Of a stretch of DNA of 64,000 bases, positions 1 to 8,681 are shown piece after piece. Origin of the DNA: Phycisphaerae bacterium RAS2 (GTDB lineage: Bacteria > Planctomycetota > Phycisphaerae > UBA1845 > UTPLA1); contig CP036352.1 in the NCBI GenBank assembly GCA_007753915.1, forward strand, positions 1,860,001 through 1,924,000, given 5' to 3'. The stretch's first letter is position 1; the number at the start of each line of letters is the position of its first letter. Both the position numbers and the translations under genes were made by a program. The notes beneath the pieces were generated by a model. The model worked only from the letters and a program-made list of their open reading frames with translations. It was not told the origin of the DNA and did not search any database.

Positions 1-71
1 GAGATGGCCTGCGTTTATAGTGGTATGGTCCGGAAGCGGAACATTACAATAGTTAAGGCAAGGCGGCAGGA

Positions 72-566
72 ATGGTGAGTTCGGACAAGCCCTTGGACCA
101 GCAACGAAGCGACGGCCCGTATTGCGAAGGGTGCAAGGAATCGGCTCGGCCGGGCGCGATGTACTGCCCTCGTTGCGGAGAACCGCTGAAGCTGGCCGGC
201 ATGGCGGATTCGTCGGTGGCCCAGAAGCCGGCGCACAGCGGTCTGAAGGCGAAATCGCCCAATTGGCAGGCCTGCGACAACGCTGCGGACGTGCAGTATC
301 GCTGGGGCTCGGCCTGGGGTGGGCCGCGGCTGCTGGGAACGGAGAACATCGAGGTGGCGATTGTGAACCGGGGTCGCCCCCTTCGGTCGGTGGTGCTGGA
401 GGTTCGCGGGCGGTCGGCCAACGGGTTGCCGCCGGTGCGGATGTTTCAGGAGATCGAGGAATTGCCGCCCAACCGAGAGGTGCGATTCGAACTGGCGTCG
501 TACGAGATGCCGGACGAGATCGAAGAATTAAGCCTGTCGATTGTTTCATCGACAGCGGTAGAATAG
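72..566 (+). CDS. Zinc-ribbon protein of unknown function
   Basis: A 164-residue protein with no recognised family. Near the N-terminus (residues about 17-37) it has two CxxC pairs, CEGC and CPRC, typical of a small zinc ribbon that binds one zinc ion. The rest, about residues 70-164, looks like a beta-rich domain ending in an acidic stretch. No signal peptide or membrane helix is seen, so it is probably cytoplasmic. The ATG is preceded by a purine-rich GGCAGGA. The SPFH gene follows 36 bases downstream in the same direction, so the two may be co-transcribed. An 8-bp hairpin (534-541 with 548-555) lies over the stop region. A partner role for the SPFH protein is only a guess from position. 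Confidence 0.75.
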   Translation: MVSSDKPLDQQRSDGPYCEGCKESARPGAMYCPRCGEPLKLAGMADSSVAQKPAHSGLKAKSPNWQACDNAADVQYRWGSAWGGPRLLGTENIEVAIVNRGRPLRSVVLEVRGRSANGLPPVRMFQEIEELPPNREVRFELASYEMPDEIEELSLSIVSSTAVE

Positions 567-602
567 CCAACGCCCCGCGCCGCGGGAGAAAGGAAGGCTG
601 CC

Positions 603-1592
603 ATGCCAATGCTGATCTTTATGGGCGCCGCCGCCCTGTTCTTCTTGCTGATCCTCCTGAGCGGGTTTTTCACCGTGGAGCAGCAGACGCATGCGATCGT
701 CGAGCGCATGGGCAAGTTCAATCGGATCGCGCGGCCGGGCCTGAACTGGCGGATTCCGATCTTTGATCGCGTGGCAGGGCGAATTACGCACCGTGTGCGC
801 GAGCTGGAGGTCAAGGTTGAGTCGAAGACAAAGGACGACGTGTTTGTCGATCTGCTCATCGCCGTGCAGTATTTCGTGAACGAAGTGGACGAGGCGATCT
901 ACGCGGCCAACTACAAGTTGAGCAATCCGGCGCAGCAGATTAGTTCGTATGTGTTCGACACGGTTCGCGCCTTGGTGCCCGACATGCTGGTGGACAACGT
1001 CTTCGCGGAGAAGGAGAAGATCGCCGTCGCGGTGAAGGAGCGTCTGGATGTTGTGATGGACCAGTTCGGCTTCACCATTCTCCAGGCGCTGGTCAATGAC
1101 ATCCAGCCCGACCAGGCGGTCAAGTCCGCCATGAACCAAGTCAATGCGACGGCCCGCATGCGCGAGGCGGCGAAGAACGAGGCCGAGGCGAAAAAGATCC
1201 GCGTGATTGCCGAGGCCGAAGCCGAGGCTCGCGCGAAGGAACTGCAGGGCGTGGGCATCGCCCGGCAGCGGTTGGCGATCGCGCGCGGTTTGAAAGACTC
1301 GGTCGACGCGTGCAGCGAAGCGGGCATCAGCCCCGAGGAAGCGACCAAGATGGTGCTGCTGACCCAGCATTACGACACGGTCGCGGCGGTCGGGGGTCGC
1401 AGCAAGGCGACGATCATGATGATTCCTTACACGCCGACCGGCATGACGCAGGTCAGCGATCAGATCATGCAGGCGCTGATGACCACCGGCGAAGCGCAGA
1501 GCGGCGACAGCACAACGCCGCAACCCCCCTCGACCCGCGAGGCCAGGCATCACACGCCCAGCCTTGGAGGCGGCACGGACTTCGGAGCCTGA
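603..1592 (+). CDS. SPFH/band 7 (stomatin-like) membrane protein
   Basis: A 329-residue member of the SPFH (stomatin/prohibitin/flotillin/HflK-C) superfamily. These proteins form large membrane-anchored ring assemblies and often regulate proteases or organise membrane microdomains. An N-terminal membrane helix (about residues 2-22) is followed by the band 7 domain with VEQQTHAIVERMGKFNRI and RPGLNWRIPIFDRV, then a long Ala/Glu-rich helix (AKNEAEAKKIRVIAEAEAE) typical of the stomatin coiled coil. The C-terminal 50 residues are low-complexity. It follows the zinc-ribbon gene by 36 bases and ends at a strong terminator. QmcA-like is the closest familiar type, but no NfeD-like partner is present, so the subfamily is not assigned. 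Confidence 0.9.
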   Translation: MPMLIFMGAAALFFLLILLSGFFTVEQQTHAIVERMGKFNRIARPGLNWRIPIFDRVAGRITHRVRELEVKVESKTKDDVFVDLLIAVQYFVNEVDEAIYAANYKLSNPAQQISSYVFDTVRALVPDMLVDNVFAEKEKIAVAVKERLDVVMDQFGFTILQALVNDIQPDQAVKSAMNQVNATARMREAAKNEAEAKKIRVIAEAEAEARAKELQGVGIARQRLAIARGLKDSVDACSEAGISPEEATKMVLLTQHYDTVAAVGGRSKATIMMIPYTPTGMTQVSDQIMQALMTTGEAQSGDSTTPQPPSTREARHHTPSLGGGTDFGA

Positions 1593-1627
1593 CGGCTCTG
1601 CCGATGGCCGCGCAGACTGGTGATTCC

Positions 1628-1664
1628 GGCATGGCCGTCTTTCGGGGCGGTCATGCCTTTTTTT
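1628..1664 (+). terminator. Rho-independent terminator after the SPFH gene
   Basis: A 10-bp stem (1628-1637 with 1648-1657, one G-T wobble) closes a 10-base loop and is followed at once by seven T residues (1658-1664). It lies 35 bases after the stop of the SPFH gene and before the Ada-type gene, so it should end the first transcript. Confidence 0.85.
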
Positions 1665-1792
1665 GTGCCGGGCAACGCCGAACGTCGCCATTGGAAATCT
1701 GAATACGGCGCTCAAAAATCGGTAGCTGCGCACTTGGGTCAAGCTCTAAACTCTGCGGCATGGTTGCGAATCATTCACCACGGGAATCGACG

Positions 1793-2848
1793 ATGCAGCA
1801 GGCGCTTCCTCGACCAGGCATCATGCGGCGAGCCATTGAACGGCGCGACCGGGAATACGACGGAGCGTTTTTCTTCGCCGTTCGAACGACCGGCGTGTTC
1901 TGCAATCCATCCTGCTCGGCGCGGAAGCCGCTGGCGCGCAATTGCATCTACTTTCGTACGCCTCTCGAGGCGGTTCGCGCGGGCTTTCGCCCGTGCAAGC
2001 GATGCCGGCCGGCCGAGGTGGATTCGCTCGCGCCCGACTGGATTCGCCCGCTGCTGGAACGGATTGAATCCGGCGACGGCGAGCGCCTGTCCGACCTCGA
2101 TCTTCGTGCCATTGGATTGTCACCTTTCCGTGTGCGAAGGTTTTTTCGCGACAAATTCGGCATGACGTTTCAGCGGTTCGCCCGGCAGCGTCGGTTGTCG
2201 AACGCCGCCGTGCACATTAAGAAAGGCAAGGACGTGACGACCACAGCGATCCAAAGCGGGTACGAATCGATCAGCGGGTTTGAGTCGGCCGCGCGTCGAG
2301 CGTTCGGCACGACGGCTCGCCGCGTTGCGACCGTGCATCCCGTGTTCTCGAGAACGATCAACAGCCCCGTCGGGCCGTTGCTTTTGGGCGCGAGCGACGA
2401 TGGGTTGAGCATCCTGTCGTTCAGCGAGGGGCGAAGTGTCGCCGCCAACGCGACGCGATTGGCCCGGCGTCTGAAGCGCCCGGTCCTCGCCGGCACGCAC
2501 CGGTACCTTGACCTCACCGAGAAGCAGTTGGCGGAGTACTTCGCGGGCAAGCGACGGGATTTCGATCTGCCGCTGGATTATCCCGGCACGCCTTTCCAGC
2601 GGGCCGTCTGGTCAGCACTGCGCCGAATTCCGTTCGGTCGAACATGGTCTTACGAACAATTGGCCAAGGCAGTGGGGCGACCCGGTGCTCAACGGGCGGT
2701 GGGCACGGCGAACGGCTCGAACCGAATCGCGATCATCATTCCCTGCCACCGCGTGGTAAATAAAAGCGGCAAAATCGGGGGCTACGGTGGGGGCGTCTGG
2801 CGAAAGGAGTTTCTGTTGAACCTCGAGGGAGCCGCGCCGGGTCGGTAA
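1793..2848 (+). CDS. ada: Ada-type alkylated-DNA repair methyltransferase/regulator
   Basis: A bifunctional repair protein with the Ada domain order. The N-terminal Ada zinc domain carries the four cysteines in GVFCNPSC and PCKRC; in the E. coli family the first accepts methyl from phosphotriesters. Next is an AraC-type helix-turn-helix region (about residues 85-175). The C-terminal O6-methylguanine methyltransferase domain carries the active-site IIPCHRV motif. At 351 residues from this start it matches E. coli Ada (354). In that family the methylated protein activates its own promoter; that is inferred here. The ATG at 1793 is chosen because GGGAA lies upstream and the Ada domain starts directly after it; an in-frame ATG at 1760 lacks a ribosome binding site. 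It stands alone as a single gene. Confidence 0.93.
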   Translation: MQQALPRPGIMRRAIERRDREYDGAFFFAVRTTGVFCNPSCSARKPLARNCIYFRTPLEAVRAGFRPCKRCRPAEVDSLAPDWIRPLLERIESGDGERLSDLDLRAIGLSPFRVRRFFRDKFGMTFQRFARQRRLSNAAVHIKKGKDVTTTAIQSGYESISGFESAARRAFGTTARRVATVHPVFSRTINSPVGPLLLGASDDGLSILSFSEGRSVAANATRLARRLKRPVLAGTHRYLDLTEKQLAEYFAGKRRDFDLPLDYPGTPFQRAVWSALRRIPFGRTWSYEQLAKAVGRPGAQRAVGTANGSNRIAIIIPCHRVVNKSGKIGGYGGGVWRKEFLLNLEGAAPGR

Positions 2849-2953
2849 GGGCGGAAGCGTCAACGTTGCCCGCTACAATTAGGCCGCAGCCCGCGCGAAC
2901 CTGACTGCCGGGGCCGTCGTATGGAGCGAGTCGAGGAGAGGAAAGCACCCTGA

Positions 2954-4009
2954 ATGACCAACCTTGCCACGGATCGCACCCCACGACTTTCGTCTATTCT
3001 TCTGGCCTATCTCGGCGTCTATGTCGTCTGGGGATCGACGTACCTCGCCATTGCCATCGCCGTGAAGTCGATTCCCCCGTTCTGGATGGCGTCGGCGCGG
3101 TTTTTGATCGCCGGATTGATTCTCTATGTCTATGCACGATGGAGCGGCGCGCCGCGTCCGACGCGACTGCATTGGCGCAATGCGGCGATCATCGGCACGC
3201 TGCTGCTTCTGGGCGGCAATGGCGGTGTGGTTTGGGCCGAGAAGCACGTTCCATCGGGACTCGCAGCACTGATGGTGGCGACAGTTCCGTTGTGGTTCGC
3301 GCTGGTGGAGTGGCTTCGGCCCGGCGGCAAGCGGCCGCCAACGCGCGCGTGGTTGGGCATCGCATTGGGCTTTGTCGGCCTCGCGGTGCTATTCAATCCC
3401 GCAAGAATGCTGGGCGGCGATGCCATTCACTACGGCGGGGCGGCGGCGCTGGTGATGGCCTCGTTTCTCTGGTCGTGCGGATCAATCTACTCACGACACG
3501 CGAAGTTGCCGGAATCGGGTTTGCTCACGACCGGAATGGAAATGCTGGCGGGCAGCGTCGCCCTGGGAGTGTTCGGCGCAATCGTCGGCGACTGGCGCGA
3601 GTTGAGAACGGCCGCCATCACCACCGAAGCGCTGCTCGCGGTCGCGTATCTGATTGTGTTCGGCTCACTGATCGGCTTTACGTGCTACATGTGGCTGCTA
3701 AAGGTCAGTACGCCGCACCGGGTCGCAACGTACGCATACGTGAATCCGGTCGTGGCGGTGTTCCTGGGGTGGCTCCTCGCAGATGAGAAGCTGGGGCTGC
3801 CGACGATGCTGGCGACCCCGATCATTGTGTTGGGCGTGGTGTTCATCACCACGGCGCGGGCGACGAGCAACACCTCAATTGACCCGGGCAAAGCGATTTC
3901 CACCGAACCGCGTCCGTCAGGGAGTGCCGAGTTGCCTTGCGATGGCGTGAGCCCTCGTGAAGCGATCGACACCGCGCTGACGCGAGCGCCGGCGCAGAGC
4001 GGTTGCTGA
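2954..4009 (+). CDS. EamA/DMT family transporter
   Basis: A 351-residue drug/metabolite transporter superfamily protein with about ten hydrophobic helices in two EamA repeats. The first begins with AYLGVYVVWGSTYLAIA and the second with a conserved region around LIVFGSLIGFTCYMWLL and YAYVNPVVAVFLGW, both hallmark EamA segments. It most resembles the YedA/RhaT-like branch of inner-membrane metabolite exporters; the substrate cannot be read from sequence. The C-terminal ~45 residues after the last helix are polar and poorly conserved. An AGGAGAGGAAAG stretch upstream of the ATG is a strong ribosome binding site. It converges with aspS, 18 bases apart. Confidence 0.88.
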   Translation: MTNLATDRTPRLSSILLAYLGVYVVWGSTYLAIAIAVKSIPPFWMASARFLIAGLILYVYARWSGAPRPTRLHWRNAAIIGTLLLLGGNGGVVWAEKHVPSGLAALMVATVPLWFALVEWLRPGGKRPPTRAWLGIALGFVGLAVLFNPARMLGGDAIHYGGAAALVMASFLWSCGSIYSRHAKLPESGLLTTGMEMLAGSVALGVFGAIVGDWRELRTAAITTEALLAVAYLIVFGSLIGFTCYMWLLKVSTPHRVATYAYVNPVVAVFLGWLLADEKLGLPTMLATPIIVLGVVFITTARATSNTSIDPGKAISTEPRPSGSAELPCDGVSPREAIDTALTRAPAQSGC

Positions 4010-4027
4010 CGGCGATCCACAACGACG

Positions 4028-5848
4028 TTATTTCTTTTCCGCGACGATGGCGATGCCAAGCTCTTTCAATTGCTCGGGCGACACGTCCGACGGCGCCTTG
4101 GTGAGCGGATCGACCGCACGGGCGTTCTTGGGGAACGCGATCACGTCGCGGATGGAACTGAAACCTCCGAACAACATGACGATCCGATCGAGGCCGAGCG
4201 CCAGCCCGCCGTGCGGTGGCGCGCCGTACTGGAGCGCGTCGAGCAGGTATTCGAACTTGAGCTTCGCCTCGGCGTCGGACAGTCCCAGCAGTTTGAAGAT
4301 CTTCGACTGCACATCGCTGCGATGAATTCGGATTGATCCGCCGCCTAATTCCGTGCCGTTCAGCACGATGTCGTACGCCTTGGCGCGCACGTTGAGCAAG
4401 TCCTCGGCCGGCGGCGGCGCGGCGTCCTCCAGCCGGAGCAGGTGGAGGTCCTCGTCCTTCGGACTCGTGAAGGGATGGTGCATCGGAAAGATGTTCTTTG
4501 AATCCGCGTCCCAGCCGAACAGCGGGAAGTCCACGACCCAGCAGAACGCCCACGTGTCTTTCGGGATCATGCCGCGCCGTTCGGCGACGGTGGAGCGCAG
4601 CCAGCCCAGATGCTTGCAGACATTCGCCTCACTGCCGGCCGCGAACAGAATCAGGTCGCCCGCCTTCGCGCCGCATGCCTTCATGACGGCCTGTTGCACG
4701 GCGGCACTTTCGAGGAACTTCGCGATGCCGGTCTGGAATGTGACGTTTCCGCCTTCTTCAACGACCTTGACCAGCGGCAGGCCGCCCGCCCCGACACCCT
4801 TGATCTCCTCGGTGAGGCTGTCGGTTTCTTTGCGCGTCATGGCGGCGCCGCCGGGGACAACGATGCAGCGCACGACTCCGCGCGCCGAGATCGCGTCGGC
4901 GAAGACGCGAAACTCGCTCGCGCGAACCGCCTCTGTCACGTCCTGAATCTTCATGCCGTAACGCATGTCGGGCGCGTCGCGGCCGTAGTCGCGCATGGCT
5001 TCGGCGTAACTGATGCGCGGGAGGGGCAGTTGCATCTCCAGACCGATCGCCGCCCTGGCGATTTCCGCCATGCAGGCCTCGACGTGCTGCATGACATTCT
5101 CCGGCTGCACGAAGGCCATCTCGATGTCCACCTGGGTGAACTCCGGTTGGCGGTCCGCGCGGAGGTCTTCGTCGCGGAAGCACCGGGCGATCTGCATGTA
5201 GCGATCCAGCCCTGCGATCATCAGCAATTGCTTGAAGATCTGCGGCGATTGCGGCAGGGCGTAGAACGAACCATGCTGCAGGCGTGAGGGGACGAGGTAA
5301 TCGCGCGCGCCTTCGGGCGTGCTCTTGCACAGGATCGGCGTCTCGATCTCGAGGAAACCGTTTCGGTCGAAGTAATCGCGCACGGTTTTCGTGATTCGGT
5401 GCCGGAGCATCAGGGCGTTCTTCATCGGCGTGCGGCGGATGTCGAGGACGCGATTCTCCAGGCGCAGGTCTTCGTTGGTCTCGATGTCGTCGGCGATCTC
5501 AAAGGGCGGCGTCTTCGACCTGCTCAACAGGTCGATCTCGTGCGCGGCGACTTCGACTTCGCCGGTCGGCAAATTGGGGTTGACGTTGCTGCCGCGGCTG
5601 ATGACTTCGCCGCGCACCGTGATGACAAACTCACTGCGCAGGCCGCGGGCGATCTCGTGCGCCTTGGGATCGGTGTCGGGATTGAATCGAATCTGTGTGA
5701 TGCCGCCGCGATCGCGCAGGTCGATGAAGACCATGCCGCCATGGTCGCGGAAGTTATCCACCCAGCCGGCAAGGAGGACGGTCTTACCCACGTCGCTGCC
5801 TCGCAGCGCACCGCAATCATGTGTCCGTTCGTTGTACGCCAGTGGCAC
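4028..5848 (-). CDS. aspS: Aspartate--tRNA ligase
   Basis: Class II aminoacyl-tRNA synthetase that charges tRNA-Asp (or tRNA-Asx in non-discriminating versions) with aspartate. At 606 residues it has the bacterial length. The N-terminal anticodon-binding OB fold (GKTVLLAGWVDNFRDHGGMV) is followed by the catalytic core with motif 2 (FRDEDLRADRQPEFTQ), the bacterial GAD insertion (about residues 290-420) and motif 3 (GLALGLDRIVMLFGG). The start is GTG at 5848 with GGAG six bases upstream; the protein begins with the usual RTHDCG segment. The secreted glycosidase gene lies 52 bases upstream on the same strand. Whether it discriminates Asp from Asn tRNA cannot be decided without knowing if gatCAB is present. 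Confidence 0.97.
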   Translation of the reverse strand: MPLAYNERTHDCGALRGSDVGKTVLLAGWVDNFRDHGGMVFIDLRDRGGITQIRFNPDTDPKAHEIARGLRSEFVITVRGEVISRGSNVNPNLPTGEVEVAAHEIDLLSRSKTPPFEIADDIETNEDLRLENRVLDIRRTPMKNALMLRHRITKTVRDYFDRNGFLEIETPILCKSTPEGARDYLVPSRLQHGSFYALPQSPQIFKQLLMIAGLDRYMQIARCFRDEDLRADRQPEFTQVDIEMAFVQPENVMQHVEACMAEIARAAIGLEMQLPLPRISYAEAMRDYGRDAPDMRYGMKIQDVTEAVRASEFRVFADAISARGVVRCIVVPGGAAMTRKETDSLTEEIKGVGAGGLPLVKVVEEGGNVTFQTGIAKFLESAAVQQAVMKACGAKAGDLILFAAGSEANVCKHLGWLRSTVAERRGMIPKDTWAFCWVVDFPLFGWDADSKNIFPMHHPFTSPKDEDLHLLRLEDAAPPPAEDLLNVRAKAYDIVLNGTELGGGSIRIHRSDVQSKIFKLLGLSDAEAKLKFEYLLDALQYGAPPHGGLALGLDRIVMLFGGFSSIRDVIAFPKNARAVDPLTKAPSDVSPEQLKELGIAIVAEKK

Positions 5849-5900
5849 AGCGTTCTCCAGTTGTATTCATCCCGCTGGTCTCGCGGAGGATCGCGGGATT

Positions 5901-7073
5901 CTAAGGGTTTTTCGAAGGAGCGGTGGAATTCGCCGACTGCTTCGATTGAGACGTTTCAGCGAACCAGTCGCGCAACAGCTTCTCGGCAGGCTTGCCCCGT
6001 GGGGTGTAATTGAAGTCGTCCATACCGCCGTCGGAGGTGTCCCACTCCCACCAGATGATTCCGCCGATGGCCGGCTCCTTCGCCCAGGTTCGCAGGAAGG
6101 AGTCGTACAATCGGCGCTGCTCTTCGTGGCCGGCGGGGGTGGCCTTCTGGTTCGCGTAATAGTTCCAGCCTTCGTGGGCGGCGCCTTCCTGCGAGCACCA
6201 ACCCACTTCGGTGAAGATGATCGGCTTATTCACTTCTTGTTGGAACGCGAGAATATCGCGCTTGATCCGCGCCCAATGCTGATCGATCTCGGACGGCAGC
6301 GGGTTGGCCTTTCGAGCCAGCTCGTAATACGAAGTCATCCCCACGACATCGAGGCGGGACCAGAAGCCGATCTTGGTCGTCTGATAATGGTCCCAGTTCG
6401 CGGAATAACCGAGCTTGCCGCGAAAATTCTGCCGCACGTCTTCGATGATTCGCAGCCACCGCTCGGTATAGGTCTCGGTCTTGACCAGTTCCGATCCGAT
6501 CATCAGCAGGTCCACGCGGTGCAGTTCTGCGATTCGTGCGAAATGCACAATGAAATCGCGATAGCGCCGGAACCAGCCGTCCCAGTCGTGATTCTCCGGG
6601 ACGATCCGCCCGCGCCACTCGCTGTTGCGAGGATTCTTCAGCAGGACGATCGGCATCAGAATGACGCGCAGGCCGTGTTGGGTCGCATGGTCGATCAGGC
6701 GGCCCAGGTCCTTCGCGTCGGGCGTGCGACGTGTGTCGATATGTAAGTCGACGGTGCCCGCGTGTTCCTGCCAGCCGTGGACGACAAAAAGCACCGTGTC
6801 GGCGCCCAGTTCGGCGATCTCCGGAATCAGCCGGTGATAATGGTCGTAGGCGCTGACGCCGTTGACATGCAATTGCATGGCCATGCCGCGATACGGGCCG
6901 TTCCCCCGTGGCGCGGCGCGGGCAGGAGACTCCAATCCGCTGACAACCTGGTGTGAGCGATGAGCCGAATGATCCGCGGGATTCGCCGCATCGCCGGCGA
7001 CCGGCGACCGCGCAGCCATCCAGACCACGCCGACGGCGGTCACGGCGGCAAGTGTCTTGAGGAGCGGCTGCAT
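5901..7073 (-). CDS. Secreted glycoside hydrolase, GH113-like
   Basis: A 390-residue (beta/alpha)8-type glycosidase resembling family GH113, whose characterised members are beta-mannanases. An N-terminal hydrophobic segment (MQPLLKTLAAVTAVGVVWMA) looks like a signal peptide or anchor, so it should act outside the cytoplasm. The likely acid/base Glu lies in LMIGSELVKTE, and the likely nucleophile Glu in IIFTEVGWCS; a conserved GIIWWEWDT follows on strand 8. The ATG at 7073 is preferred over TTG at 7085. It reads in the same direction as aspS, 52 bases apart, but no pathway link is evident. The family call rests on motifs only; mannan specificity is not proven. Confidence 0.78.
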   Translation of the reverse strand: MQPLLKTLAAVTAVGVVWMAARSPVAGDAANPADHSAHRSHQVVSGLESPARAAPRGNGPYRGMAMQLHVNGVSAYDHYHRLIPEIAELGADTVLFVVHGWQEHAGTVDLHIDTRRTPDAKDLGRLIDHATQHGLRVILMPIVLLKNPRNSEWRGRIVPENHDWDGWFRRYRDFIVHFARIAELHRVDLLMIGSELVKTETYTERWLRIIEDVRQNFRGKLGYSANWDHYQTTKIGFWSRLDVVGMTSYYELARKANPLPSEIDQHWARIKRDILAFQQEVNKPIIFTEVGWCSQEGAAHEGWNYYANQKATPAGHEEQRRLYDSFLRTWAKEPAIGGIIWWEWDTSDGGMDDFNYTPRGKPAEKLLRDWFAETSQSKQSANSTAPSKNP

Positions 7074-7266
7074 GGGTTTGCTCAATGTCCGCGAGGCCTT
7101 CGTCCGGCCGGGGAACGCACCCGGCGGAGCAGGAATGGTAGGGCAACCGAATTGCGGCGAAAAGGCGGCGGGTTTTGCATTGGAGCCGGCTGTCGTGCCG
7201 GTGTGCGGTGGCCGCGCAACTATTGCAGGTTCACACGAACCGACGAGAAAACCCGATATTCATTGG

Positions 7267-7962
7267 ATGAACCGCGCTCCATTGTTAACCGGATTTCTCG
7301 GGTGCCTTTGGGTGCTTGCCGTCGCGGCGTGTGATCGGTCCGCGCCGGCAAAGCTCTCGGCCGAGGCGCGGCCAACCCCCACGGCCGCATCGCCTGCTGA
7401 AGCAGTTGCCGGCCTTCAGGCAGCGTATCAAAAGCGGGACTACGAATCGATCATGAACCTCGTTGTCCCGTCACGGCGCGTAGCCACGGTTGATTTCCTT
7501 TCGGCCGTGGATGAAGTCTTGGCAGCCAATTCCCGGCTGCGCAAAACGGCGGAGTCGATGTACCAGGGGCCTGTCAGCGAGACGTGGTCCATCGGCGAGA
7601 TTGAGAACAATCTCGGTCCGTTCTCGGCCCGCGTGAAGCTGATCGGTCAGGAAATGCGAGGCGACGGCGCCGTGGTGACCTTGCAGGAAGGCAGCCACAT
7701 TCCCTTGTTCAAGGCGAATTTTGTTCACGACGGCAACGGCTGGCTGTACGACGCCGAACCCATACCTGCGGCCATGATCGGCGAGCTGCGCCGACTCGCG
7801 ACGACGCTGGACGAAGTCGCGCAGAAAGTTGGAGAAGGTGCGGATATCCGATATTACATGGACATCTTCTTCACAAAGGTCGCGCCGCAGATGTGCCGAG
7901 TCTTGACGGCGACCGATCCCGTAGTGCAAACGGCCCAGACACCTGACGATAATCAGCCTTGA
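7267..7962 (+). CDS. Lipoprotein of unknown function
   Basis: A 231-residue predicted lipoprotein. The N-terminus has basic residues, a hydrophobic core and a lipobox ending LAVAAC (Cys about residue 21), so the mature protein should be lipid-anchored. The body has a helical start (AEAVAGLQAAYQKRDYESIM), a pattern seen in NTF2-like or DUF4878-type stress proteins, but no family is assigned. The ATG at 7267 is chosen because it places the signal sequence correctly; the longer reading frame from 7057 would run back over the start of the glycosidase. A perfect inverted repeat GGTTC-ACAC-GAACC (7228-7241) lies 25 bases upstream of the start and could be an operator. Confidence 0.75.
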   Translation: MNRAPLLTGFLGCLWVLAVAACDRSAPAKLSAEARPTPTAASPAEAVAGLQAAYQKRDYESIMNLVVPSRRVATVDFLSAVDEVLAANSRLRKTAESMYQGPVSETWSIGEIENNLGPFSARVKLIGQEMRGDGAVVTLQEGSHIPLFKANFVHDGNGWLYDAEPIPAAMIGELRRLATTLDEVAQKVGEGADIRYYMDIFFTKVAPQMCRVLTATDPVVQTAQTPDDNQP

Positions 7963-7976
7963 ATCTTGCGGGACCG

Positions 7977-8627
7977 TCAAGTCTTCGCGCGCGACGAGGG
8001 GTGTGACATCCCGAGCCGGCGTTCCTGCGACGCCTCCAGCAATGACGCCATGCGGCGCATGACTTCCGCCGTGATTTCTTCGAGCGACCACTCGCGCACC
8101 TGCTCCGCTGTAATCGGCTCGGCATACGATACATAAACCGGTTTCGGAGAGGGCAGTCGCTGCGACCTCGGCCATGCTTCGAAGGCGCCATCCACCACGG
8201 TCGGCACGATCGGCACTTTCGCGCGCTTGGCGATGGCGAGGCTGTTGGGGTTGATTCGACCGAGTCGGCCGTCCGGAGATCGCGTCGCCTCGGGAAAGAT
8301 CACGACGGCCCAGCCATCGCGCAGGCGTCGCAGAATCTCCTTGACCGCGCCGACATCGGCGGCGCCGCGGCGCACCGGAAAGGCATTGAGCGAGTGGATC
8401 ATCCGCCCGAAGACGGGGTTGCGAAACAACGTGTCACGTGCCATGAAGCTGATCTCGCGCGGAAGGGCCTGCCCGACGGCGACGGGGTCGAAGTAGCTTT
8501 GATGATTCGAGACGATCAGCACGCCGCCCGTCTGGGGAACCCGGTCCGCATCAAATGCGCGCCCGCGAAAATAAACTTTGAACGTGCACCGTGAGAGAAA
8601 CCGCATGAAGCGATAGAAGGGTTTCAT
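7977..8627 (-). CDS. plsC: 1-acyl-sn-glycerol-3-phosphate acyltransferase (PlsC family)
   Basis: A 216-residue acyltransferase that transfers a fatty acyl group to lysophosphatidic acid to make phosphatidic acid at the inner membrane face. The catalytic HX4D motif is in VSNHQSYFDP, followed by the substrate-binding region NAFPVRRG, the FPEATRS block and the VPIVPTVV block. The usual third motif is FPEGTRS; here Gly is replaced by Ala, a mild but visible departure. It lies 54 bases downstream of cmk on the same strand, a pairing seen in many bacteria. It converges with the lipoprotein gene ending at 7962. Confidence 0.92.
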   Translation of the reverse strand: MKPFYRFMRFLSRCTFKVYFRGRAFDADRVPQTGGVLIVSNHQSYFDPVAVGQALPREISFMARDTLFRNPVFGRMIHSLNAFPVRRGAADVGAVKEILRRLRDGWAVVIFPEATRSPDGRLGRINPNSLAIAKRAKVPIVPTVVDGAFEAWPRSQRLPSPKPVYVSYAEPITAEQVREWSLEEITAEVMRRMASLLEASQERRLGMSHPSSRAKT

Positions 8628-8681
8628 GCAGGACCGTATGGATTCGGGTGCGGTTGATTCGACCCAAAGCGAGGCATGCCG

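Noticed and set aside
7057-7266. Longer upstream start for the 231-residue lipoprotein
   Set aside because: It would overlap the start of the divergent glycosidase and bury the lipobox in the interior of the protein.
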